Positions 33,956 to 46,800 of a stretch of 64,000 nucleotides of DNA are shown here, piece by piece. A program made the translations under genes and the position numbers. Under the pieces are notes generated by a model. That model saw only the letters and a list, made by a program, of their open reading frames with translations. It was not told the DNA's origin and made no database searches. Source of the stretch: Hyalella azteca. Taxonomy: Eukaryota > Arthropoda > Malacostraca > Amphipoda > Hyalellidae. Positions within the stretch are counted from its first letter, which is position 1, and every line of letters starts with the position of its first letter. The stretch spans positions 45,226 through 109,225 of the forward strand of contig NW_025932414.1 of NCBI RefSeq assembly GCF_000764305.2. Reading direction: 5' to 3'.

Positions 33956-34560
33956 ACGTCTCTGGGACCAGCCATCATGGTGAACCTCTTCATCCACTGC
34001 AATGTTGAACACCTAAAGATCTACATCAAGATCTTCAGTCACACATGGAACGTCGACAAGTTTGTTGAATTTCTCAGTTGTCCTGGAGAATATGGAAGCA
34101 AAATCAAAGCTTCTTCTCAAAGCCTTATTCGATTTGTTAGTTAAGCAAGATATTTGGCTTCAGTCTCCGGCCACTTGTATCAGTCTCACCACCGCATCAG
34201 CCTCATGCATCGACAAATTTGTATCGAGGAAATAATTTTATTCGTTAGGTAGCATGGATAGTAGAATTGACCATCATTTCATGGAGGAAACAATATCGGC
34301 TGCATGATGCTAAGCTGCAACATCTACTACGAAAAATCAAAATGGAATTTAAAGAACCCTAGGGTAAAATGTGCGTAAAGTTAGCCGCTCGTTCATATGT
34401 AAATCCCAATAATTCTATTTAATTCTCTAAATTTTAGAATTTGTTATCATGAGCTCCTATTCGCCTTTTATGAAACCTTATCAAATCACACTGTGTGCAC
34501 ACTTAAATTCCTTAATAAATTTAAATAATTGCTTTTTAGCATTTAATAAACTCACAAAGT
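33956..34560 (+). other. Frequenin 3' UTR (inferred)
   Basis: Follows the TGA at 33953-33955. Candidate AATAAA signals lie at 34514-34519 and 34545-34550. Transcript end not proven. Confidence 0.5.
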
Positions 34561-34969
34561 TCGTCCTTCCACAAATTACTTAAATTGATTAATTCTAATT
34601 ACTTCACATGCATTGCTCCATACTAATACTCCGGATTTCACACCAAAGCATCCCAAAAATTCATGTCCTTTTCGTGAATATAACTGAGTTACCCATAAGT
34701 TATCATCTCTAGTCGAGGAGATAAGGCGTCCAAGGTTTCAGTCGAGTAAGCAGTTATTCAAGCCTCATCTGAACTCTGATGCATAGAGGATTCGTTCATT
34801 GCAGAATCTGCCATTAATTATGCTGCAAATTCACTTGAGGACTATGAGGCATTTTTCGTCGAAAATCTGACGCTTCGTATGCATGAAGTAATCATTCCAT
34901 CGCCAAACGCTTGTTAAATAGGCCTTAATGTGTCGCGAAATTTTTCTTTTCAGAGCTCCATTGAATTTC

Positions 34970-35085
34970 ATGCTAATTTCAATTCAATTGCAATTCACGA
35001 GTTGAAATCCAATTCACGGATTGTAATTCAATTCACGAATTGAAATTCAATTTACGAGTTGAAGATAAATTAACGAGTTGAAAAT
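34970..35085. repeat. ~22-bp degenerate repeat
   Basis: Repeated AATTCAATTCACGAGTTGAA units; several are imperfect palindromes (CAATTC...GAATTG). Confidence 0.75.
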
Positions 35086-35839
35086 TTTTACGTATCTTGC
35101 AAATTTTTAGAACCTTATTGTTGAAAGCAAACGATTTCTTATTTGTGTATCGCGAGTCTTTCGGTATTTATTGTTCATTCTGTTAAAATAGTTCCTAAAA
35201 ATACGGATCTAGTGAAAGTTATTTCTTTTAAAATGTGTGAATTAAAAAAAGTTCACCAGGGTGCGAAGATACGATCGATGCTGCAAATATTTTTTGGCTT
35301 ATGCCAATAAATTCTGTGTTGTGACGAACTCCCTGTCACGAACCATTTCCTTCTTAATGTACCCATCACTTTGTGTGCGATTCTACTACTTGGTTATCCT
35401 GATCTCATCAAAATGTTTCATGATTTATTCAAATTTCGAAATTTTAATTGGAAACATTTATTAAATTGATGAAACCAAAGTCATTTGAGTAGGTTGACTT
35501 TGTGATAAGAATTTATGTACATGTGAATTTGCATTTCCATATTTTGTTGCTCAAGTCTGCAATATGCATAAGTAGTACACCATTAAGAACCTATTATTAA
35601 GTCTTCTACCAAAGATATAATTATGAGCCAGTTTGCATTACTGTACATTCGCTGAGTCATGTTCTGCTAGCCAGGCTTTACCATCGAGAAGCTTATAGTG
35701 CACGTAGCGATTAACTCACAAACTCTTCATGATTATGTGGCCACAAGAAAATAACTTAAATCTAAACTTGGGCCTCAAATTCAAACTTTGATTTGCCTGT
35801 ATTGATAAATCAGTCATGCAAGAAATGGTCAATAGTACT

Positions 35840-35995
35840 GATCTTACACTAGTGCACACTGATCCTACACTAGTGCGCACTGATCCTACACTAGTGCGCA
35901 CTGATCCTACACTTGTGCGCACTGATCCTACATGCACTAGTGCGCACTGATCCTACACTAGTGCGCACTGATTCTACTCTAGTGTACACTAATCA
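35840..35995. repeat. 21-bp minisatellite with palindromes
   Basis: Seven to eight copies of CACTGATCCTACACTAGTGC; CACTAGTG and GTGCGCAC palindromes recur. Confidence 0.88.
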
Positions 35996-38900
35996 TGATC
36001 TCTTGATGTACAAGTAACCACATTATTGTTAACTGAGAGTTAACCTAAGAAATTCAGTTTAGTTTTCCTGGCTGTTGCTTGTCGCCATTTCCAAGCCCTC
36101 TGCTAGTGCCGTATCAGATGGTATCTTCATTTCTTTCAATCATTGCATTTATCAGTTTAATGGATAATATCCACGGCCTGGCGAGGGTTCTCTATTTTTC
36201 AACCGTCTTGAACTTGGCTTGTCAAGGTTCTTGCAACACTTTTTAGTCACTAGGCTAATTCATGGAAATTAAATTGTTGTTTTTATTAATTTATGATTAC
36301 GGATTATTTTAGTTCCAGTACTTGTTAATTTGTAATGTGCGCTTAATTCAATATGGTTGTGTTGACAGTAAAAGATTAGAAATTTACTAGTTTTATATTG
36401 TTAATAATTTGTATTAGCTTCCATTGACTCATCTTAATCACTGGGTTGAGAATGTTTGCGGAATTTTCATATATCTTCTCAATGTGAAGAGAAATCAGGC
36501 ATCAGTTCGTAATTATGCTACTGAATCACCTAACTTTCTAATAACCTTCGTTAAGTGACTAGTTTGTCTCACAAAACATTCGCTTCTATTGCGGAGCTGG
36601 TGCATAACTAACAAAGCGTGCTTCAATGCAATCATTTATACTTAAGATATTTTATAGCGCTAGATTTACTTCGTCGAACTTGAAATCTGTTTGTCCAGAG
36701 GCGGGTCCAGAGTTTTAATATTTGATTGAATTCTAACGACTCGTTGTAATCTCGTTTTTCAGCTCTCACCATTTCAATTTCAATTTTTCGGCCGAAATGT
36801 TTTTGCTCACATTAAAGCTTAAGAAAATCACAACCAGTAGAATATTTTTTTAAATCTTTGAACAATAAAGAGTTTTTAGCTTTCAGTTCATCTTACTGCT
36901 CGCGTGGAATAATCAACTTTCCTACATGTACGTTTGTCCTCATCTGTGCGTATCCATTGTTTGGTCTCTTGAGTCTGATTGTTGCTTCGCGGTGCTATCT
37001 CTTCTGGTTTTATTTTCTGCATTTGCAACTTTTGCCACATACTCGTCGCATGTTAAAACATTCTTGCCCAGTTCTCAAGCCTTAGCGAAGAATTTATGCG
37101 GTGCTACCTGGACTCTCTCTGAACTTCCTCTGCATGTTTCTTCAACACTCGTAGCTTGCTGTTGTAAAGTCAGTCTTCTGTATGACAGCCGGGGTCTTGC
37201 TACGCTGAATGCCTAAGAAAGGTATCGTTAGTAGTCTTTGCATATTATCTTTTGGTTTTCTTTGACAGCTCATTGTTAACCAGTCTCGGCCTTTGCAAAT
37301 GTTCAACTGGCATTGACCTGAATCTTAATCACTGATTAGCTTAATGGTTCTTGCAAGGAATTGGAGATGCCATTGATCTCGAGGCTCTCGAATGTTCTCT
37401 ATGTCGTTCGATAAGCTATCTATAAATGATCTAGCTGCATTGTCTTTTTAAAAGTTTTCATTATAAAATAATTGCTATTATCTTCTTGAAGATCTTTCAA
37501 TCAGTAGATTACTTGCCTGCATAATCTTTTTCAGGGCTGCAGCAGTTTTGAAAGGACATTCTACGTAAAGAAAAATAAACTTTGATGATATTATGGGAAC
37601 CGAAAATTCTATTATGCCCAAATAATACATTAATCAAGCTCATTCGTCTGTTTAATTACTGGCCAGTCGAACACTGGATAGTTGTAATTTTTCCAGCCCA
37701 AATCAAATATTTACTGATTTTAGAATCATTAACCGATGTTTGATTGTGTACATTCAACTGCGATTCTAAACTGCCTCGTTAAGGTAAACTTACTTAACTC
37801 GTGTGTCAATTAAAAGCAAGCCGTTGCAATGTCCCCTGAGCTTTCATACAATGCATAGTAGAAGTAGAGAAGCGCATATCATGTATTCCAACTCCAGAGC
37901 TTCGCAGTGCAAAGTAACGGACGCTGTAGCGATGATGATGTTGTAAGTTATCAGCAGCTGTGCAATATTATAATAACCTTGCATTGCAGCATGACGGCCG
38001 TCAGCAGGAAGTTAAAGAAATTATTAATGATTCATTACAATAACTTACAACGTGTAGACGAAGCCTTGATATGGGATAATCAAAATGATGATCTGTGTTC
38101 GGTCACAATAATTAACATCATGTCTTCATGTCAAGCTTAAGACGCCCTCGTCCATAGTTACGCTGATGCGCCGCCTTTGTCGTCAGGCTAACATGATGCG
38201 CAGGGATCTAACGCGGCGATGTTTTCTTGGTCGTCGCTTAAATTTTGTCTAAAAAGTCTCGGCAAAATGAGGCTTTATCGCTCAGAATGTATCAGGAGAA
38301 ATTTTCATAAGCCTGTCAGATCCAAAATGTGTTGGTACCCCGTTTAAAAATGGCATTTAATTACGGCAGGTGAATGGAATCTTCGTATATACTCCCGAAC
38401 TCCGCACTCGAGTCGGTTTGCCATGAAAGAGCGACACGTTGCCTTATCAATGTATAATTTTGATAACGATTTCAAAGAAATCTATAATACACTGCTGATC
38501 TTCATTAATTGATTTCTGACAGACGGATATTCCGCTGACTCATGGTGAAAAACATAGCGTTCAGCCATCACCCTTCTCTGTCGTTCTCAATTGTTGCTCA
38601 CGAGTCCTCCGCCTATTCGTGTTGTCTTGTAATAAACACGTTCTAGACTTGTTCTTCTGTCGATGTCTATGTGCGTGTGTACGTGTTGGCTTGTCTGTGC
38701 GTGGTGACTTGTTTTCCACACCTTTTAGCACTCGAATGCCACGCCATGAAGTTTTTTTGATCACTACACGAAATTTACGAGTCTCGTTATCTTTGTTTTT
38801 GTTCTGGAAATAAAGATCTTTAGGAAATTGTTTTTTAATATTCTTTTTCTGGGTTAAAAAAATCTGAGTGCACATTAGATTTTCTACTTCTCATTAGACA

Positions 38901-39424
38901 CGCAGCGGAGAGGTAACTGTGCATTTTTCACATTCAAAATTCGTTGGACCGCTAAAAGTTGTTTATCGCGTAAATCATTATTTTCTCAGCTATAATTTCT
39001 AATGGATTAAGAGGACATTTGAATGAAATCGAACGATTTTAAACTTATCCCGTTCGGCATTCTTCTGCTAAACAAGTAATGATGAACCATTTTCAATTAG
39101 ACAGAAAAAATGTGTTGAAAGCTTTTGCTATGAAATAAGATGCTGCCACAATCTTGCTCTGTACTTGATAACTATGCAGTCACAAGTTTAACAAATATGA
39201 AAGTATTGTGTAACATAACTCGGTATGTTTTATATAGATAAAACAAACCTGACAAAAAAAGCATCGTCGAAGAGTTTGGCGGCAGAGAAGATAACAACGA
39301 CCTTATAATCACTTGAAATGTTGCCATACAAAATAAGGTCGTCATTAAGGATGTTTGTATGGACTAAAATAACATAATATTTGCCAATTGTTGCAAGGTT
39401 TTCGGGCAGGATTCCCTGATAGTG

Positions 39425-39925
39425 TGGGCTCCAGCTCCCAGTGCGTCTGCGATACCATGGATCGCTGGTATCGTGGGCACCAGCTCCCAGTGTGTCTACG
39501 ATACCATGGATCGCTGGTATCGTGGGCTCCAGCTGCCAGTGTGTCTACGATACCATGGATCGCTGGTATCGTGGGCTCCAGTTGTCAGCGTGTCTGCGAT
39601 ACCATGGATCGCTGGTATCGTGGGCACCAGCTCCCAGTGTGTCTGCGATACCATGGATCGCTGGTATCGTGGGCACCAGCTCCCAGTGTGTCTACGATAC
39701 CATGGATCGCTGGTATCGTAGGCTCCAGCTCCCAGTGTGTCTACGATACCATGGATCGCTGGTATCGTGGGCTCCAGTTGTCAGCGTGTCTGCGATACCA
39801 TGGATCGCTGGTATCGTGGGCTCCAGCTCCCAGTGTGTCTACGATACCATGGATCGCTGGTATCGTGGGCTCCAGTTGTCAGCGTGTCTGCGATACCATA
39901 TGGATCGCTGGTATCGTGGGCATTG
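39425..39925. repeat. 49-bp minisatellite with a hairpin in each unit
   Basis: Ten copies of a 49-bp unit with CAGCTCCCAGTGTGTCT, in which GATACCA and TGGTATC flank TGGATCGC, so every unit can form a short stem-loop. Long WYRG-rich open frames are artefacts of the repeat. Confidence 0.9.
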
Positions 39926-42900
39926 CATTGTACGTAACAGTATTACAGCCGTTACTATTGCATGCAACAGCACTGCGTGCGTTACCATCGTATATGCAAC
40001 AGCATTTAATGCGGTAGGGTGCCCATATGGATGCTAGTGCATCCTTCTAAAGTCTAACAGTAATGGTACGCTTTAGTATTGTGATTGTTTTCATTAATAA
40101 ATGAGAAGTATTCTTACACACAATAGTATTGTAGCCACAACTTATGCCCACAGTTGCACATCACCCTTCCGTTGTGTTGCGAGCCTGTTGACCAATACTG
40201 AGAATCTGTTGACAGTATTTGTAACATCAATACTACTCATCAACAGTATTTTGTGACCCGCCAGTATTGGTAATGCATAGTGAGCCTCAATTGTATTGTG
40301 ATCTGTTCACGGTCAATGGTGAGTTCCCATCATGTGTTGAGGTCTGTTCCTTCGTCACTGTTAACTCGGAACACTCGCGTGGAAAGTGGTTACTGGCGTA
40401 GAAATTTTCTTTCATATTCAAATTTGGTCGCTTTACCGCAGCTGTTGATTCAGCGAAAGTTGTTTATTTTAACTCTGTATATCAATGTAAAACATCTTGT
40501 CTGTATAATCAACTCGTTAACTGATGCTGTGAAAATATTTGTTGGAAATTTGATATTCGTGAGAGGCAATTCCATAAAGGTACAAAATTTATTCATTCTT
40601 TGGCTTGGAGTCGCGTATCATGAATGGGAAATTCTGCAATTTCAGGAACCAAAAATTTATTAACACACAAATTTCTCAATAGTTGTGTACAGAAGATGTC
40701 CAGCGCTGATTTCGTACGAGTTCCGACTGTCCACTTTCCATGTCTGTGTTCTGGAGTTTTTAACGTCACGTCATCTACGCCTCGATCAACTTGACTGTCT
40801 TGTCATTAAATAATGATTAATAATGATTGTAGCCAAGTGTCTCCACCATCATGTGTGTCATCATTCCTCGCTACCGTGTGCACGGCATCATGCAGTCATC
40901 GTATACTCCAAAATACCACCATTTTCACGAATATCAACTAGGTTTTCATTATAATATTTATTTAAATTATTAATACTTTAGTTATTCCCTCCATTGATTA
41001 GTGTAAACATTGTTAGATTCGTGATAGATTGATCACCTTGTGCATGGTGTAATATATGACTATGTCTCCTAATGTTCGTAAAGTCATTTGTGTCATATGC
41101 TATAGTGAAGCTCACGTCTGATGGTTTTATAAATAAAAATTAAATCGTTTTGGTTTCAATTCGATTTATTTCAAACTGTCTGCTCTTTCAGTTAAGTGTC
41201 TTGATTAATCTAGCATTATAAATATTGCATAGTTGTAAATTAGAGCGTGTTAGCATGCTTTGCGACGACATAGGGTGTTTGATAGAGCAGTGCTACGATA
41301 CGAATAATTTGATCACACATTACAATTAACAAGCGTTCCAAGCAAGCCAGTTACTCAAGAGCAAGGAACAAATTCAAAGATACTACTTTGAATTCTTTAT
41401 CTGTTTAGCCTTGTGTTCATTTCACTTCATAATTTTCGTATATGCCAATGTTTTTGTTACGTATTAGCTAGTTATTATGGCCAGGATTTTAATTACAGCA
41501 CCAAATTGCCGTTACAACAATGTGAGTTTCGTTTATTTGGCCTTATGAGAGAAAAACAATCATTTTACTTAAATTTCTACACAGTAATCCGCTGATTATT
41601 AATCACGATTACTTCCTCTTAGCAATTTTTGACTTGCTGTGTGAACTTGTATTTGTCTTTGTCTTGTCAAATCGCAGTGTTGGAGCGCTGGTGCTGCCTT
41701 GTCCGTGAGCTGTCAAGCCTTGGTCAGCATTAACTATTCGCGCCTTGTCAGAGCGACGCCCGCGCTATACATCGCCATTGCCGAATAGCGTCAAAAAATT
41801 AAATTTACATAAGTCAATCATGCTAATTAAAAGCAATAAAAAGTTTAAATTCCTCAAGAGTGATTTAGTTTTGTTGGTTTAAATAGCATTAGTGCGACGT
41901 GATAAAAGAAAAGAATATACTTGAAGCTATATTATCATATATGGCATCGTTAAATGTCTATTAATCCTAACGTTGTTTATATGCACGAAAATTAATAAGT
42001 ATGACGTAAGTCGGCTCTAGTGATGTAGGCATGAGCTCGTGATCCCTTATAGGGTTTTTGTTTTCCCTATCTTGCCCTTGCTGTAAAGACACACTTTTTA
42101 TTTTAATTTTTTTATAGATAATACTTTTTCATTTCACTCTGATCCAATCTTATTAACAAAGCGAGATGGTGTGTTGCAATGTTATGTGTTCAGACAGAAT
42201 TTAAATTAATGACCTCGTCATTTTAGGGGTAATTATGTTCGAAACTTCAGCGTGTTATGTTCGTTGCATCAGCGTTAATTCGAGTGTCATCGTTGCTAGT
42301 ATCCTTCTATGTCCTTCCATTCCTGAGTCAGTGGTAAGGATTATCTACGGTCCAACGCTGTACCCGCTGAACTAACCAAATTCATTCTAGACCGTCACTT
42401 AATTAATTACTTAATCAATTACTTGATCATTTAATTCTTAATTGTACGCGCTGAACTAACCAAATTAATCCTAGACCATTACCTAATTAATTACTTAATC
42501 AATTACATCACTTAATACTTAATTATACCCGCTGAACTAACCAGATTCATTCTGGACCATCACTTAAAAGGTTAGGAAGACTTTTCACAACATCAGTTTT
42601 GTTTCGCAATACGAGGTTGCAATAATGTTTTATTAGATTTACGATAAATTAGCATGGCAAATGTTTTGTGAACTTGAAGCAAAATCATTGGAATAACAAA
42701 ATATTGTCGTAGCCAGAGAGCGGATTGTTTAGTCCACTTCATTTCCACGTATTTTGGTACAGTCTCCAATTTTCTTCGAAATCACATCGATCGCGCCAAC
42801 ACATGCCACACTTCGTGCTTTATTTATAAGGAAATACATTGTTTTCCCGCATGTTGATGGTTCATTGGCGTGCTTTGCTCTGGTATTGTGGCGTGAGCGT

Positions 42901-43829
42901 CTCACTCGTCTCGTGTACACCTCGACTTTATTTTGCTGGTCAATTTTCTCTTCTTGTTGAATTTTGAGCAAAGTTGTGTTGATTTTTCCTGACACGAAGC
43001 CCGCCTCTTTTGGGCGCAGTACAAGGCTGCTTGGTCTATGTGCTTTATATAGCTTTAAGGCACTGAATAAATAATGTTATTGCTGTTATCAAATCTTTTA
43101 TAAAAATCTCAAGTGTATCATTTACACATTCATAAATAATAATTACTTCTTGATTAGCAGTCGAGGCCATCGTGATCAAGACGAAAAAAAGTTGAATTAA
43201 CAATCAAGGAGCGAAATTTAATATACTGTATGTCATCATTGAGGACAGTTTAATGTATAACTGTCACTTTAATTCAAACATGTTGATGATATTATTCATT
43301 TCGTGCTGATCTGCATAATTTTTTAACTTTATCAAGTTTTCTGAAGGATCCAAATCTGTTCGTGCCTTCTAATTCACCAGCGAGATGTAATGGAAGAATT
43401 ATTTTGATTTACAATGAAACGCTATGAATTCATTCAGTATAACTATAGGAATAAATTGCACCGTCAATATGATTTAGTGAATTGAAAACAAATAAAACAA
43501 AAACGAAAAATATCCCCAAAAAATGTTAAACATAGCTGGTAAATGATTGTCGTAATGAATAAATGCTTGACAAGATCGATTTGTGAATGCCACTTCCGAA
43601 TTTTTCTGCAACTATACAATGTATAACGAAGATAACGGCTCAAGAGCCGTGATTTGAAACACAGTCCAGCCGGGTCATCGATATCTTCCTAAAATTTCAT
43701 GCTACAAGGCATTCTTTCCGATTCCTTAAAGGAATTGCGAAAAATGCAACAACATACTTGAAATTAAGGACTACTAATCAATATCTTACCACAATTTCAT
43801 GCCACACGCGTCAATATACAAAGGAAAGA
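39926..43829. other. Intergenic region between frequenin and DNAI1
   Basis: No gene recognised. Degenerate CAGTATTGTGA-type phrases occur at 40060-40290. A 127-codon open frame (40280-40663) has no domain. The DNAI1 3' UTR should begin at 43829 and run leftward. Confidence 0.45.
42340..42570. repeat. ~85-bp tandem repeat, three copies
   Basis: Copies share TACCCGCTGAACTAACCAAA and TTAATTAATTACTTAATCAA. Confidence 0.85.
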
Positions 43830-46800
43830 TTACCCGCGGTTCGTGGCGATGATTCTGTCTATTTTCATGACTTCTATTTCCCTAATTCTTTGGTCGTCTG
43901 CTCCTTTGGCCTCCTTGTGAGGACGGCGTAGATTGGGTGACAGCTTGAAGGATACAAGATGACCTCTGAAAAAGAAAAAATATTATATACAATCTTTTCT
44001 AGATGCTATATATTACTGTTTACCTAGTGAATGAATTTGATATCCTGAAAATTTTTCGATGAAGTAGTGACCTTCCACCGGCCATTTGTACACATGATTG
44101 TCCAACGACATTGGTTCATATATTGTCGGAGGTCTCTCGCCAGCAGGAAAATGATATTGAAACAACGTTTCATTAACATTGGTTCAACGAAACAACGTTT
44201 AATTCACTATCGATTCAATATCAGATGTCTTGTGGGTCCAGATAGAGGACGAAAAAATGGAAAATTTGAGCAAGAAGGAACCAAAATTTGTAGACGCACC
44301 TTTCCCCGGCGACGAGCAGGACGGGGTGGTAGGGACTCATGGCGAGGCTGGACACGAGGAGCCTCTTCTTCTGGGGAAGAGCTTGCACGCAGAGCGGCCG
44401 GCAGCGACGCACGAAAAGATCGTACACGAAGATCTTGCCTTCGTCCGTCACGGCCACGACCACCGTGCTGCTGTACGGCGCCCATGCGGCCGACGCCACG
44501 GCTCCTCCCAGGGACATCACCACCAGGGGTGTCCTGTGCATTATAGTATAACGACTTGTTACCAAATGAATGCATAGATTGCTTACAGCTCTAATCAAAT
44601 ACGTATATCAGTTTACTTAAACCGTGAGTTCACTAAGAATTTAAAAGCAAAGAATATGTCAAGTAAAATCATTATGTACAGTATTCATTAAAAACGTTTC
44701 GGATATCAGCTCCATCAATACAAGAAAATACAGTAGGATGATGAATCAGTTCAGATTTTTAAACCGGTGATGGAGCTGGTCTCATAAATGTTTTCAATGA
44801 CGACATGGTGAATTTACTTGACGTTTTCTATGCTTTTAAACTATTGAGGTTCCATACAGATACTGATACGCTATGCGTAACGCGGAGCGTAACAGTATAG
44901 CGTAACGGAACGTAACAGTACAGCGTAACGGTATAGCGTAACGGAGCGTAACAGTACAGCGTAACGGAGTAACGGTATAGCGTAACGGAACGTAACAGTA
45001 TAGCGTAACAGTATAGCGTAACGGAGCGTAACAGTACAGCGTAACGGTATAGCGTAACGGTATAGCGTAACGCACTGTTACGCTATATCTACTCCACAAA
45101 TCAACTCTTGTGCTGAATAATGGAGTCACAAGCAGTAATATAATTTTTAAAGTTACATACATCGATGTCGTCAAAAATCGATTCGAGGGTACGAAATACT
45201 CGAGAAAATAAAGGCAAACAATGTCTCACGGGTGTTGCTGGAGCCATATTTTGAGCGTGCCGTCCATTGAGGTGGTCAGGAAGACGTTGTAGTTGTAGCA
45301 GTTCCAGGCGAGGGCTGTGAGGGGTGCCGTGTGGGCGCTGTAGCGCACCAGGGAGTGCACCGTGGACGCCGTCGAGCACTGGAACACAGCGCCCGTCGTC
45401 GCCCCCACCAGGAGAGTCGTGTCGTCGTCGGGCTTCAGGGCAATGTGAGTGGCCGTGCCTTGAGGTCATAAATAAATGGAAATTTGTTAATTTGTTCGCC
45501 ATTTAAACTGTCTATTGCACAGGATAGTTTCGAGGTCAGCAAGAAATGGAAATTTTTTTACTTCTTCGCCATTTAAAACTGTCGACTTCACGGGGCTGTT
45601 GGAAAACAGAAATTGTAAAACCTCACTGATATATAAAATAAAACTTTATATTGAGCGAGATCTGAATTATTTTTACACCGCCGGATATAAATTATTTTAC
45701 ACCGCATTCCTCATTTATATCCGGCGAAGAGAATATTTTGTTGTTGATTGCTTTGCGAACGACAATATACTATATCTGCGTAAAATATGCTGTCATTTGC
45801 TGTCATTCTAGTTGCACTTTTTGCTGTGTGAAAAATATTTTGTAGTACAACCAAAGCCCGTGGCATAATATCGGTCAACCCTTGAGCTTCAATGGATGTG
45901 GGCAACCAAAGTGGAAAAATTCACTCTTACATATCGCCGTTATATCAATATAATAATAAATTATTACGATAATCATGTATGACAATGTCTCGTCCACGGA
46001 AAATTGGAGGATTATTTATGCATTGTTTTTTTTATTTATGCATTGTTCCCATCACCTTCGAGCTGTACGCGGTCGGGTGCCACGAACGAAGATTTCCCCG
46101 AGATCCGTGACGAAGTTCCGTCGGACGGAGTAGCGCTTTTCTTGTTACCGTCGAGGTCGTGGGGGGACATCCCGTTGGGTGCTGGTCCGGCTTGGGGGGC
46201 GGAGAGCCCCGGGAAGGTCAGCAGGTCAGTGGGGGAGAGGACGTTCCCACTGACGTGCCACTGAGTCACCCGTCCGTCCTGAGACGCTGACAGGAGGCTA
46301 AGCTTACCGCTGAACCTCATCCACTGAACCTGCACTCACACAAATGAATGAAACTCTGTCCAAATAGCGATGCCTTTTTGCCACTCTGGGTGGTAAAGTG
46401 GCCAAGTCTCTGAGAGTTAAGCCTCAATAAAGTCTCTGGGAGTTTGCCACTCAAGAGTGGCAAGAGCTTGTCGCTGAGTCGCATCAACTGAAGATGCACT
46501 CAGAGAAATATTACATTCTGTCCAAAAATCGCTGATTTTTTGCCCAGTCGTGAAGAAGGGCGCATAGAAGCTACGTGGAGAATGATTGCCAAAATTTAGG
46601 CCATATGACCCCTCCAAAATGAGTGTGATCATCTAGTGTATCTTAAATGCTGATTGCGCTCCTAGAATATTGTAAGATGAAAAGAATGTAAGTTAAATTT
46701 AAAGTTTCATATTCCCTTAAGAGCTTTTGACTCATTAACGGTTGATTTTTCATTCTAAAGCCACACAAAATAATTTTTTCAACAAATGATCCACTGCACT

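Larger units (their letters stand above)
34561..39419. other. Intergenic region without a recognised gene
   Basis: AT-rich DNA with short arrays (listed separately). Open frames of 60-104 codons, for example 36858-37216, 37907-38140 and 38561-38875, show no domain, splice context or family resemblance. Confidence 0.5.
44534..45229 (-). other. DNAI1 intron 10
   Basis: Contains the Penelope fragments and the GCGTAAC array; no other feature. Confidence 0.6.

Noticed and set aside
38561..38875. 104-codon basic minus-strand frame
   Set aside because: Low-complexity Lys/Arg/Thr composition and no family resemblance.
39388..40037. 198-209-codon WYRG-rich frames
   Set aside because: Translations of the 49-bp satellite in three frames.
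40280..40663. 127-codon plus-strand frame
   Set aside because: No recognisable domain, upstream signal or exon structure.
44067..44577. Plus-strand Arg/Pro-rich frames
   Set aside because: Antisense shadows of DNAI1 exon 11, which encodes the conserved WAPYSSTV block on the minus strand.
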